The position numbers were made by a program, and so were the translations under genes. DNA of 64,000 nt from Papaver somniferum. Taxonomy: Eukaryota > Streptophyta > Magnoliopsida > Ranunculales > Papaveraceae. Below are positions 44,111 through 55,868 of the stretch, one piece after another (within the stretch, counting starts at the first letter, position 1; each line of letters starts with the position of its first letter). The DNA lies in NCBI RefSeq assembly GCF_003573695.1, contig NC_039362.1, positions 12,813,402 to 12,877,401 on the forward strand, given 5' to 3'. The notes under the pieces were generated by a model. The model had not been told where the DNA came from. It did not search any database and saw nothing but the letters and a program-made list of their open reading frames with translations.

Positions 44111-45766
44111 TCATTTTTTTTTGACATCGGCCGACGAGTCAATCGAAGCAGGATAGATGTATTTCTTCATTCCGGTGAAGTCTAAAATCCTTTTGGTCAA
44201 GGTACTGTTTTCGGTTACTCCCGGTTGTGGTACAAACAACACACTGAAAAACCACTCCACTACCTCACTCACAAATACTTTGCATATGTATAGAATTCTA
44301 AACCATGACGGATCTGTTATATTTCTATCCCCTCTACGTACACCATGGACGATTGTCTTGGCACATTCGAATCCTCCTCGTACCGGAAACATTCCCACCA
44401 GAGACTGCTCATCATCAAATAAAAACCAATTAGCCATGCAGTCACATGCAGTTGAATTGAAAATACAAATGGTGTATATATATATATATATAAATGAAGC
44501 TGCTGTCATTGTGATAGAGTGATAAAGTTATTGGGTGATGATAAGTGATCCGCCAAATTTTTTACCCATAAAAAAATATATTAAACAAAAAATGAAATGA
44601 AATTTGTGTAAACATGTAATGAACTTACGTCTCTCTTTTCTGGATCAACCTGCATGGAACCATCATTCGTAAGGTGTTTGCCTTGAGTCATTTCTGATTC
44701 TATAAACCCTGGAGATACTATTGTTATCTTGACCGCAGAACCCAACTCAACTCTCAGTGTTTCGAAGAAGTTCATCATTGCAGCTTTGCTAGCCTACACA
44801 ATGTAGATGCCAAAAGATATGTACACAAATGGGTAACTAGCCAGCGTAATCGAAATATTTTGCTGAAATGAAATTATTAGAAATAGTTAGCGTACACCAT
44901 AGAAGATCATTTGCGGAGAATACAACCACGACGCCAGAGATGCAATCACCACGATCTTGCCTTTGCTCTTTCTCAAATGCGGAACGGCAAAATGAGTTGG
45001 ATAAACTGATCCCCAAAAGTTCACGTTCTACACAAAAGAAAAAAATCAGAATATGATGATTCAGTTTTGAAATATTTGCTTGCCATGTTGAGAAGCAAAT
45101 GGAGTAGGGGAATTACCATGAGGTTCATAGGTGTGGTGATATCGGTCGTATCCTCAAATGTGTAGCCACTAGTCACGCCGGCGTTATTCACAAGATGATC
45201 AACTAAATATATACATAAAAATGTGTTGATATATAAGATATTGATGATACAAAAATTAAATCAAAAGGGATAGGTTGATGAACTTACGGCACCCGAAATG
45301 GTCGATGGCATCTTGAACAAATCTTTTACAGTCTTCAACTTTGGAGACATCAGCTGCACAAACTAAAACATCAGGTGATCCATGCTTCTTAGCTTTATCT
45401 GCAACTTCTCGAAGACGATTCTCTCTTCTAGCAACTAGTACTAGACGAGCTCCTTTCTTGGCATAAGCATACGCAAGAAACTGTACATAAAATGTATAAC
45501 AAGAAGTTTAGTATAAATTGTCCGCAGATTATAAAATTCAATCTATGTATAAGATTTAGCTGTAACGGAGACTAAATACACACCTCCCCGATGCCGGAAG
45601 ATGCACCGGTAATTAGAACAACCTTTCCAGATAAGTCTTCCAGGGAAAATGATCTCTGGATGAAAGAGACTAAATTGTTGATAAGATTAAGAGGTATGGC
45701 GATAAGGAGGGAGATTAGAATGATGGGTGGAACCACTATGTCCATTATTACATGAATCAGCTCCAT
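44111..45766 (-). CDS. HSD1: Steroleosin / 11-beta-hydroxysteroid dehydrogenase-like, six exons, intact
   Basis: The exons are 45584-45766, 45288-45480, 45117-45202, 44896-45027, 44629-44793 and 44111-44404. All introns are GT-AG, and the joined CDS is 1053 bp (350 aa), close to the roughly 349 aa I recall for plant HSDs. Residues 12-33 are a hydrophobic anchor with prolines (VVPP, IPLN), the oil-body-targeting proline-knob region of steroleosins. TGASSGIG at 53-60 is the NADP(H)-binding turn, NNAG is at 131-134, the catalytic Ser is S184 in VVIASLAS, and YGASK at 197-201 gives the Tyr/Lys pair. PSWFR and the KRILDFTG-like tail fit the family C-terminus. The enzyme should oxidise or reduce a brassinosteroid- or sterol-like hydroxyl on the surface of seed lipid droplets. 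The fourth intron donor is GT-ACGC; the alternative GGTGT cut one codon-phase earlier would give a stop, so GGT|GTACGC was chosen. Family assignment is secure; the substrate is inferred. Confidence 0.93.
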
Positions 45767-45858
45767 GTTGTCTCCTTAAATCTCTAGATTGTTTGTGTGT
45801 TGACGTGCTTGTGCGTCTGGAAGGGAAAGACGTCTCTAGTACATGAGCAAAGGGAAAA

Positions 45859-45866
45859 TATTTATA
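45859..45866 (-). promoter_or_regulatory. TATA box of the HSD gene
   Basis: On the minus strand TTCTATAAATATTTTC lies about 93 nt before the start codon at 45766, well placed for a short 5' UTR. Confidence 0.65.
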
Positions 45867-45869
45867 GAA

Positions 45870-47050
45870 AAATATACGTACAAGGCATTTATATTTTGTA
45901 AGTAGCGTTAGGCATGCTTCTGTATTTGCCAACCTAGATAGTTTGTGTGCTTTGCATCATAGCAAATGCAAAAGCTCACCCATACACGTTAATTTTTGCA
46001 TCCATTGAATTAAGATGATGCATAAAGGCGGATAAAAATGCAACACTGGAAAATGGTATCAAAATTCATATAAGAGGATTGAAAAATGTTATTGACTTTG
46101 GTAATTATGGAATTACCAACTAAGTGAGCTAGTTGGTTGGTGATTATCCCAAAATCTATCCATATTCAATGAACGTAGCTATATTCATGATTAAATTGAT
46201 TTACATCACTATTTATGATGTTGCTCTGAAAGACATCGAGGTGAAATTGATTAAATTTCTACAACTCTTCTCTTTTTGGCATTTATTTTCCTCAGTCCTT
46301 GCTAGAGGCAGCGGTGAAAGAAACGCACCTATATGTATACGGACAATAAGCATGTCATGTCCGATTTGAAATGAAGGATGCGGATGGGGATTGCTATATA
46401 AACCGTTGAAAGAATTAAATGGGATATCTAGATTTTCATCATCGTAATTAATTTCATACAACTGATTTTCGTTAAATTCCAACTACATTATTATTAAGCT
46501 GCATGTACAGTACAACAAGAGTTCAGAGTCTTCAGACTAAGAAGTATGAACCATCTACAACGGTAACGTATTCCGAGATCGAAATCTTTTGTTTTTCTTT
46601 TTCTTTGATCATTTTCCCATGGATTTGCCTCAAGTTAAAGAAATATTACCATGGACGTCTCACATGAGTATTGAAACTTGGGAGTGTCGTTAACCTCAGA
46701 GTCAGTGAAGCAGACCATGACCGTACGGTACACCTACAAGATCAATTATGAGAACATTGAATGGTATTGGTATGGGTTGTTCAAAAAACTGATAGACGTT
46801 AAATATGTTTTGGTCTTGCAAATATGTTCAACAACCGGCTTGTTGCCTTTATTATGAGCAGGAGACACACATGCGGTGTGAAATGACACAAAACAATAAC
46901 ACGTACGGTTTACTCCTAAATCAGCTGTAATTTTATCGTATATAGCTAGGATGGATTCTCTTTGGGTAATTGCTCATCATTTCTTAAGTACTCCCGAAGT
47001 CCGATTGCTCCACTAAAAAAATTGTCATCTCAGCAAAATGTAGAAAACAC
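45870..47050. other. Upstream region of the HSD gene, no further gene
   Basis: Only short frames without domains are seen. CATGCAT-like (RY) or CACGTG (G-box) elements typical of seed promoters were not evident in the first 200 bp. Confidence 0.4.
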
Positions 47051-47124
47051 TGTTAGAGATGGTTTTTTTGTTCTTCCCTTTGAAGTCTCTAAGATGTAAA
47101 AAATTGTCATCTCAGCAAAATGTA

Positions 47125-47285
47125 AAAGCTTATGTACCATTAAAGGTCACCTTTAAAGATGACTTATGTACCATTAGATCTAAAGCTTATGTACCATTAA
47201 AGGTCACCTTTAAAGATGACTTATGTATCATTAGATCTAAAGCTTATGTACCATTGAAGTCTCTAAAAGTCACCTTTAAAGATGC
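47125..47285 (+). repeat. 57-bp tandem repeat, about 2.7 copies
   Basis: AAAGCTTATGTACCATT starts at 47125, 47182 and 47239, a strict 57-bp period. The third copy has a small change (ATTGAAGTCTCTAAAAGTC). The unit contains the internal inverted pair AAAGGT / ACCTTT. Because 57 is a multiple of three, an ORF runs through it, but it has no start context or domain. Confidence 0.85.
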
Positions 47286-47312
47286 TCTTATAAGATCGAA
47301 AAAAAAAAACGG

Positions 47313-47600
47313 AAAATGGGTCATTTGTCCAAATATTTTTAAATCACGGTTTAAATGGACGAGTAAAAAATAGTTTGGATGAAATGGCCAAAAAAAAAAA
47401 TAGCAAGGATGAAACTGGATTCATCCTACCTTAAATTTAAAAAATAGCAAGGATGAAACTGGATACATCATGTGTAAATTAAAAATAAGAAAACATATTT
47501 GAAAATGGGCACGATGAAACTGGTTACATCCTGCCTATTTTTACATTTTTGTCCATTTAAACAGTATCAAAATCTAACTGTCCATTTCACCCAGGAATTG
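47313..47600. mobile_element. Possible small MITE with GGATGAAACTGGATTCATCC palindromes
   Basis: GTTTAAATGGAC (about 47350) is inverted as GTCCATTTAAAC (about 47551), and TGGGT...TTTGTCCA outside it has a counterpart near 47585 (CATTTCACCCA). Between them lie three copies of GATGAAACTGG(A/T)T(A/T)CATC. The ends and target duplication are unclear. Confidence 0.4.
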
Positions 47601-47773
47601 TTGATTTTGGTCTTTTTAACCAATTTTGTGAAAGAAAAAAAGAGAAGAAGTTTAGGAAAAAACTTTAGATCTAAAAATGGGAAAAAAGTCTTTAGCAAGA
47701 ATCTGGAAAAATGTAGGCCCCAAACGTATAACTTGAAAATCAACGGAAAATCAACCGTTAAAATTAAGATTGG

Positions 47774-48598
47774 ATGAATGTGAGACCACAAAAAAGGCTG
47801 TGGTTTGCTTTAAATGCTAATGTTGCAGGAAACATGAGTAATATGAACTTGCAGGAATGGATTGCTAGCTGGTTTGCTCTCAGTAGTAACAATATGGAGT
47901 CTCATAGAAAGTTTGTTCAGTTTATTAGTTTCTCTATATGGCAAATTTGGAATCTAAGATGTAATGTGGTGTTTAACAATGCTCAAGTGCAGGTAAATAA
48001 CCTGGTTAATCAGGTGACCAAAGATGTCAGTGATTGGAATGCTAACTCCATGAGAATTTTTTCAAATAAAAATACAACAAGTTACAACAGAGTAGTAACA
48101 CCTTGGGGCTTGCCGGATTTTGAGTTTCAGAAGTTTAACTTTGATGCATTTTTAAAATAAGAAAATAAGCATATGAGAATTGGACTAATAGTTTTTAATG
48201 ATGCAGGTATCTGTGGTGGTGTACAATCAATCCATGGAGTAGCTGTTGATGAGGAGCAGGCTGAGGCTTTGGCAGCACTAGCAGCTATTAGGTGGGCAAA
48301 AGCTGAAGCAGTTCAAAAACTACATTTAGAAGGAGACTGCCTGAATGTAGTAAATGCTATCAATGGTAGTTTAGGATCTATTAATTGGAGAAATAATAAT
48401 GTAATCCATGATTGCAGAAGTTCAGTAGATAGTTTTGCAAGTTGGAAATGCACATTTGTGCATAGAGAGTCCAATGAAGTAGCTAATAGTTTAGCCAAGA
48501 GAGTTATGAATGTTAAAGCTGATGAATATCGGAATTCAGAGTTACCACTATGGTTAAAATCTCGAATTAGAGATGACCTCAATGTAAACCTTTTCTGA
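47774..48598 (+). pseudogene. LINE C-terminal region with RNase H-like domain
   Basis: A single frame is broken only by TAA at 48158-48160. The first 128 codons include FISFSIWQIWNLRCNVVFNN, the W-x-I-W-x-x-R-N linker found in plant LINEs. Then PDFEFQKFNFDAFLK leads into an RNase H-like (RVT_3) domain: the first acidic strand (NFDA), EEQAEALAALAAIRWAK (catalytic Glu), LHLEGDCLNVV (Asp) and VHRESNEVANSLAK (the R-x-x-N-x-x-A-D/N-x-L-A end). The domain removes RNA from RNA:DNA hybrids. The near-open frame indicates a fairly young insertion. Confidence 0.85.
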
Positions 48599-48634
48599 AG
48601 CTTATGAATGAATTCTCTTTTCTTATTAAAAAAA
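47774..48634 (+). mobile_element. 5'-truncated LINE insertion with 13-bp target duplication
   Basis: The insert is flanked by perfect AAATTAAGATTGG copies (47761-47773 and 48635-48647) and ends in an A-run after TTCTCTTTTCTTATT. Truncation at the 5' end, an A tail and a 13-bp duplication together are the hallmark of target-primed reverse transcription. Confidence 0.9.
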
Positions 48635-48649
48635 AAATTAAGATTGGTA

Positions 48650-49056
48650 GATGGTGAAGTTTGGTATTACGGAATGTGCTCATTTTATATAGGTATGTAG
48701 AGCTTTGTAAAACAAGCAATCCTCAAGATATTAGCTTCAAATATGCTGTCGTTTAAGTTTTATTTAGAAAAATGTATCCCAAAGTGTGAGATAGTGTGAG
48801 CTTAAGAGTGTGAGGTGATCATTCATCTTTAAATTAATTGTAAATTAAAATTGCAAAGCTTTAAAGGGTTGTCTCTAGTTTCCGGACATTAAAATGCAAC
48901 CGCAGTCATATGTCATTCTTGCTTGTAAATCAGCTCCTTGTGATGCAAGTGGTCTTATTATGTTCTTTCAACTTTAGAGCTCACACTTCTAGCTAATGTT
49001 GGCATGCACAATTTACATTTAGTACATGACAATGCCGAATAACTAGCTAGTTAGTA
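48650..49056. other. Spacer, nothing recognised
   Basis: AT-rich, with no ORF of note, no terminal repeats and no RNA gene. Confidence 0.4.
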
Positions 49057-49061
49057 TTAAC

Positions 49062-49410
49062 TGTTAGACTTTATGTTGGTTTAGCAACAAATCATTTTGG
49101 CTTAAGGTAATCCTGTTTAGCTTAAGGTAATCATGTTTTGGTAAATCTGGGTCAATGCTAATTAGGATTACAGTCAGCAGCTTAGGTGTCCTATGACTCA
49201 CCTGCTAAGGTGTCATCCAACTAATGATCGATAGGTTGGATGACACATGGCTAATGACTCAGCCCTCTTCTAGCCTCTTGTGCATATATATTTTATGATA
49301 ATTCCATCCGAGTAATGAGAGGAAATATAAGTAGAAGCTAAGTCATAAATTAATCTGTTTACTTTTCTAATCTAGTTTATTCATATTGTATTGAATATTC
49401 TGTATATACA
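49062..49410 (+). repeat. Probable 5' LTR of a small Copia element
   Basis: It runs from TGTTAGACTTTATGTTGG to TCTGTATATACA, 349 bp. After a 2-nt gap comes TGGTGTCATAAG (49413-49424), a decayed match to the initiator tRNA-Met primer site TGGTATCAGAGC. A TGCATATATATTTTAT segment at about 49280 could be its TATA box. No 3' LTR was found. Confidence 0.5.
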
Positions 49411-49424
49411 TATGGTGTCATAAG

Positions 49425-51551
49425 AATTAGAACTATTTATGGTTGTTTATATGATGTTCAGTGAGTTGTAGAATATGTTAAGACTAGGGTTAATGTTTGT
49501 TTCAGTATAACAGTTGTCTATAATCATGTTTAAGCATAATGTATGTTGATTATGAAGCTGAAATTACAACATTATACTTCTACTTTTCCTATTTATTTCA
49601 TGTTCTTCAACTAGGGTATATACAGTTTTTGTTTCGGTTTAGTTACACATGGAGCTTTCATATGTGTTGATTATTCTTTTGTCCACCATGGTCTTGCTGT
49701 TCAAGCTTAAGTTTTGTCGGGTCGGAAAATTCGGATATTCATAGACAAAAGAGCAGTTGAAGAGGATGAGTTCTAATGGGAATGGTTGTGCACTTAATTT
49801 TGCGCAGCATGAATGATTGATGGTGGAAAGTCTAAAACTATGGGATGAAAAGTCTGTTGATGAAGTATGTTTTGCCATCATCACATATTGTTTCTCAGAC
49901 ATCAAATCTATTTAGTGGGTTTGAACCAGTTTCCTGAGTTCAAGGTTGTTGAAGATCACAAGTTCCTTTAGAAGGATGTTGGTACACAGAAAATTGCAAA
50001 CAACACTGGAGGACTTAGTGACTTGGCGTTTGAGAGCTGACAATAAAAATACAACTTTGAAAAGTGCTTTTTAAGTTCATGGACTTACCTATAGACCAGT
50101 TTATTGTTTTCCGCATCTTTGTTGTTGTGATTATTGTCCTACTATATAAGGTGTCTGAGAAAACACTGCCCTCAGAGCTTATTCATCAACACGGTTTTGG
50201 GACCTGACAACTGTAACCAGTAGAAGTTAGATTTTCTCTATCTTTGCTAAATGTAGATTTGCATAAACTAATGTATTGGTGTTTATGGAAGCATCAACAA
50301 ATGATTTATCTACATATTGACAAACTAAAATATGTACCTCCTGCTTGGTTTGAGATTGAAGATTCAGTTGTGAATTCGTACTCAGAATCCAGGGAAGCTG
50401 CTCCTGCTTGTGGTCATGCACAATTTCGTACTGCATACCTTGAGTAGTATGAGGCTGCACATCAGTGGGAAAGAGTTGGTTAGAGTATTACTTGTTGCTG
50501 GAACATATCAAACTGCTCAAGATCGACAACATTGACAAACTACTTTTTAATTAAACAACAGTTGTGGTCAATAATATGGAGTGGATGTGGTATTTGACTG
50601 TGAAAGTTTTTGAGAAAACTGTGAGGACAGCTCTAAATGCGGCACAACCTGGGGACAAAGTTTATCTCGTGGGAATGATATCGAGATGATTGTCTCACTT
50701 ACTCCAACTGCTTCAAGACCATCAATAACAGGGTTTCATATGGGCACCTGTGGGATCTTATTGGTCTGAATATGCCAACCTCAATCCTTGCATAAGTTTT
50801 CTGACATTTCTTAAATCTTTCAACACATCTACCTCAGAATGTTCCTGGCTTACGAGGATCTGCTATTTCTAGTCATACCTGTGGATGATTGTTAGAAGAG
50901 AAAGTACATGATGCAAGTACTGACCTGGTTGAGTGGGAAAAAAATTTCTCCCGATGCTCGGAGGGTTATAGTAAACTTCTTGCAATGGTGATTTTATTTG
51001 ACGCAAAGTGTCGAAATCTCTGTGGTGGTCATTGTTACCTACCCACAATAAACTACTTGAATTATGTGTTGCGTACATTTTATTTGTACCTATGAAAGAG
51101 ATAACACCATTATGATACAAATTTGAACTACGACGTTTCATTTCCAGTTTTGAAAGTTGAGATTATGGATGTTTTGTACCTTTCATTGCTCGATTAATGA
51201 GAATGAAGCTTTTTCGGTGGTTTAGCTGTTTGGGAAGTCATTACAGGAACTCAATGCCAAAATTGTTGCGATACAAGGTTCTGATTGCATGTGTCTAAGT
51301 GTAGACAAAGAGATGAAGATAATATTCCATGTATGGATTGTAACCAAGACTGGAGGGTTTTGGTGGTTGTGCACCGGATGTTGAGTTAAGTGGTGGCAGA
51401 AAATTTCTGGCAAAAGGAAAATATGGTTTTTTATAGTCCCACAGAACTATCTGTCTTGAAGAAAAGGTGCTGGCTCTAATGCCTGCATGATAAACTTAGT
51501 CAAGTTCAAGGTATTGTTTTACCTTTGAAGTGCATATTTGAATTTACAGGT
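49425..51551. other. Decayed coding-like region, possibly a retroelement interior
   Basis: Broken frames give protein-like stretches, for example FPEFKVVEDHKFL and VGTQKIANNTGGLSDLAF near 49925-50035. Stops are frequent and I recognise no domain. It may be the interior of the element whose 5' LTR is at 49062, or a dead host gene. Confidence 0.3.
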
Positions 51552-54500
51552 TGAAAAAGCGGGGGTCTAACAACCACACCCAATATTTCGCTTAGCAATA
51601 TGTATGGAATAACTCCAATAAACTTTCAAGAGAATCAACTAGACAGTCAGACTCAATCTTAAGAAAAGTATATCCAAGAGTTATATCTTCATTTCTCAAT
51701 TCAATCTGCAATCAAACAAATAGGAATTTGCGAGCCCAATTGAATATAAGAAATAACTTGGACGATATGAAAAACCAATATCCAAGTGTCAATCAATTAA
51801 ATCAACAACCCAAAGGTCGGATTCACATACTGATTGATATTACGCACAACCTGTGATATTTCAATTATATAAACAAATATAATTCGGAAAAGAAATAACA
51901 CAGACAACGGAAATTTTTTTAACGAGGAAACCGCATATGCAGAAAAACCATGGGACCTAGTCCAGATTTGAAAACCACACTGTATTAAGCCGCTACTGAC
52001 ACTATCCTACTCCAAGTTAACTTCAGACTGGAATGTAGTTGAGCCCTAACCAACCTCTGAATTCCAGCAGGACTCTGCGCACTTGATTACCTTAGCTGTC
52101 TCACCCACAACTAAGAGTTGCTACGGCCCAAAGTCGAAGACTTGATAAACCAATCTGTCTCACACAGAAAATTCTATTGAATAGATAAATCTGTCTCCCA
52201 CGGAAATAGCTAAGAGTTTTGTTCCGTTTTTTGATAAATCAAGGTGAACAGGAACCAATTGATAACCCAGACTTATATTCCCGAAAAATATCCTAGTATT
52301 ATCAATCACCTCACAATAATTTTAATCGTATGGTAGCGAAACAAGATATTGTGGAATCACAAACGATGAGACGAATATGTTTGTGACTACTTTTTATCTT
52401 GCCTATCGGAGATTAAATCTCGAGAAAATCTTAGAGAAGATAGTACTCAATACGACAGAACAAAGTAAGATCAGAAAACGTAATTACAGAGAAAATATTT
52501 TGGTCTGGATTCAGAATCCCAATGAAGTCTTTAAGTCGTTAACCTACAGGGTTTTGGAAAAACCTAAGGTTAAAGGAGAATCGACTCTAGTCGCAACTAG
52601 TATCACACAGGAGGTGTGGGGATCAGGTTTCCCAGTTGCTAGAGTTCTCCTTTATATCGTCTTCAAATCAGGGTTTGCAATTAATGTTACCTTGGTAACA
52701 AAGAATTCAATATTCACCGTTAGATGAAAACCTGATTAGGCTCAAGCTAATATCTTTCAGCTGTTAGATCGAACTTATCTTGTTACACACAAATAAAAAG
52801 TGACTTCATTTAGATATGAGTAACCGTACCTAAACGTGTACACTTTGTTGATGCAACATTAGTTAACCGAAGTCAGCCATATGAACACTTTCATATCAAC
52901 CTTATTCATCTTAACCATAACTAGTTCAAATGACTCAAATAAAACTAGTTCTAGAGTTGTTCAATTTTTTATATTCTCATAGAAGTATACAAGAGACAAT
53001 TGAAGCAAAATCGATTTTAATTCACTCGAATCAATTCATGAACATTATATCCACGGTTTGCAAAAGATTGCATTTCTTATTATATAAATGTATTAGTTCA
53101 TGAACAAACCGATTTTAGAAAATTACCTACTCAAGTATGCGAATGGGTACACATACCTAAGTGGCCGGACTAAGTTTGGATTTTCCAGTATGCAAACGGG
53201 TACGCATACCTTTCAAACTCAGTTAAATCCTGGAACTTGAAACTCACGCCAGTATGCATACCGGTATGCATACTAAGTTCTTGGACTTTCATTAACCAAC
53301 CAGAACGCGTACGGGTATGCATACTATGGTTCCCGGACTTGGAATATCTTGCAACAGTTAGCATACAAGTACGCATACCGTGCTACATCCAATCATGGTT
53401 ATTTTTTCTAAACTCCCATTTCAATCATTGAAACATTCTTAAAAGACGAGAATAGTTGTCTCACACAAACTATTAGCTTCAAAGAAATTTTCAAGTGATA
53501 GAATGATCAATACGAAATATTCCGAGTCTACATCAAATGACTGTCTCACACAAATCATGTAAGATGTTACGAGGCGATTTTCACATGATCATCTTTTGAC
53601 TTTCGTAAAGAACATAAGATGAACTTGGTTAAAGCGAAAGGTTACCAACACATATTTCGAGAAATATGTAAGCGAGTTAAACTCAGCTCAAAATATGAAA
53701 TGTGTATCATCGAATTCTATATAGCTATACGACTTTTTTCTAAAATAAGAGATAGAGTAGATAGACGCAAGTACAGAAAATACCAGACTTATATTCCAGA
53801 AGTACAACCTAGAAATATCAATCACCTCACAATAATCTTAATTGTATGGTAGCGAAACAAGATATTGTGGAATCACAAACAATGAGACGAAAATGTTTGT
53901 GACTACTTTTTATCTTGCCTATCAGAGATTAAATCTCGAGCAAATCTTAGAGAAGATAGTACTCAATACAATAGAACAGGGCAAGATCAGAACACGCAAC
54001 TACAGAGAAAATAGTTGGGTCTGGCTTCACAATCCCAATGAAGTCTTTAAGTCGTTAACCTACAGGGTTTCGTGAACCTAAGGTTAAAGGAGAATCGACT
54101 CTAGTCGCAACTACTATCACACATGAGGTGTGGGGACTAGGTTTCCCAGTTGCTAGAGTCTTCCTTTATATAGTTTTCAAAATCAGGGTTTGCAAACAAT
54201 GCTACCTTGGTAACAAAGCATTCAATATTCATCGTTAGATGAAAACCTAATTAGACTCAAGCTAATATCTTTCAACCCTAGATCGAACTTTGCTTGTTAC
54301 ACACAAATGAAAAGTGACTTCATTTAGATATAAGTAACCGTACCTAAACGTGTGCACCTTGTTGCCTCAACAATAGTTAACCGAAGTTATCCATATGAAC
54401 ACTTTCATATCAACTTTATTCATCTTAACTACAACTAGTTCAAATGACTCAAATGAAAGTAGTTATGGAGTTATTCAATTTTTTATATTCTCATAGAAGT

Positions 54501-54667
54501 ATACAAGACACAACTGAAGCAAAATCGATTTTGATTCACTCAAATCAAGTCATGAACATTATAGCCACGGTTTGCAAAAGATTGCATTCCTTATTATATA
54601 AATGTATTAGTTCACGAACAAACAGATTCTAGAACTTAACCCACTCAAGCATGCAAACGGGTACGCG
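51552..54667 (-). repeat. Chimeric Copia-B LTR with internal tandem duplication
   Basis: On the plus strand it begins TGAAAAAGCGGGGGTCTAACA, the LTR end in reverse. It follows the LTR through R, TATA (TATAAAGGAG-like at about 52655) and the word block (53130-53390) to about 53765. It then jumps back to CCAGACTTATATTCC and repeats the stretch of about 850 bp first seen at 52265-53110. It is cut at 54667 by the plus-strand LTR. It is best read as unequal recombination between two LTR copies. Confidence 0.75.
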
Positions 54668-55868
54668 TGTTAGAGCACTACTCGGTCGAACTCGCAAGCG
54701 TTGCTATCTCAAGCTTGTTTGTCAAGTTTAGTCTCCAAAACTATAAGTCTTAATTTCTAGTCTACTTATAGATAAGTCTCAGACTAGGATAGAAAGTGTA
54801 GTTGAGCTCTAGACTCCACGGCGTTCATCTTGCAAAGACGAAGAACTACTCAAGGAACTGGTGGAACTTCATCGACTAAAAGGTATGTAGAGACTTGAAC
54901 TTATCCATCACTCAAAAGTCTATCTAATCTATCTCCTATCTTGAGACTAAAGTCGTATTGATATATAAACTTCGATTATACACATTTGCTATTTCAAGCC
55001 GAGTTTATCTCGCTTATTTATTTCTAGAAATATGTGCTGGTAAGCTTTCGCTTTGGCTAAGTTCATCTTTACAAGTGACGAAAGTCATGTTGATTATTTC
55101 AATATCTTGAAAATTGCTTTGATGAAAAATAGTGTGTGAATAACCTCTATTTAACATCCTCTAAGAATGTTTCAATGATTAAAATGAGAGTTTGGAATAT
55201 ATAACCTTGAATGGATATAAACATTGTATGTGAACTCATACTTGTGTAAGTCAAAAATCCTTGAACTAAAGTATGCGTACAGTACTGTTCAGGATGTCCG
55301 AAAGCTAAGTCCGCGTACCCGGACGCTTACTGTCGGAAGTTCACATCCCGTGAATTTCTGCTGGAGTTTGCGAACTGAAAACAAACTCAATCCGGGCACT
55401 TAAGTATGCGTATCGGTATGCATACTTGAGTTGGTTAATTTCTAAAAACGGTTTATTCATGAACTAAGACTTATATAAAGTAAGGAATGCATATTTGCAA
55501 TCCGTGGCTATAACGTTCATGAATTGATTCGAGCGAACCAAAATCTTTTTTTGTTTTGATTGTGTCTTATATACATCTATGAGATCTGAGCAATTGAACA
55601 ACTCTCTAACTAGTTCTTATGAGTCATTTGAACTATTTATGGTGAAGATGAATAAGATTGATATGAAAGTGCTCATATGGCTAACCATTGGTTAACTACT
55701 GTTGAACCAACTAAGTGTACACGTTTAGGTACTGTTACACAAACCTAAATAAACGTACATTTCATTTGTTTACAAATGAACGTGCATCTAACGGTTGAAA
55801 GATATTAGCTTGAATCCAATAAGGTTTTCATATAACGATGAATATTGAATACTTTGTTACCAAGGTAG

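Noticed and set aside
44157..44522. 121-codon plus-strand ORF
   Set aside because: It is the antisense of the last HSD exon and the AT-rich intron.
47059..47373. 104-codon ORF through the 57-bp repeats
   Set aside because: Open only because the repeat length is a multiple of three and stop-free; there is no homology.
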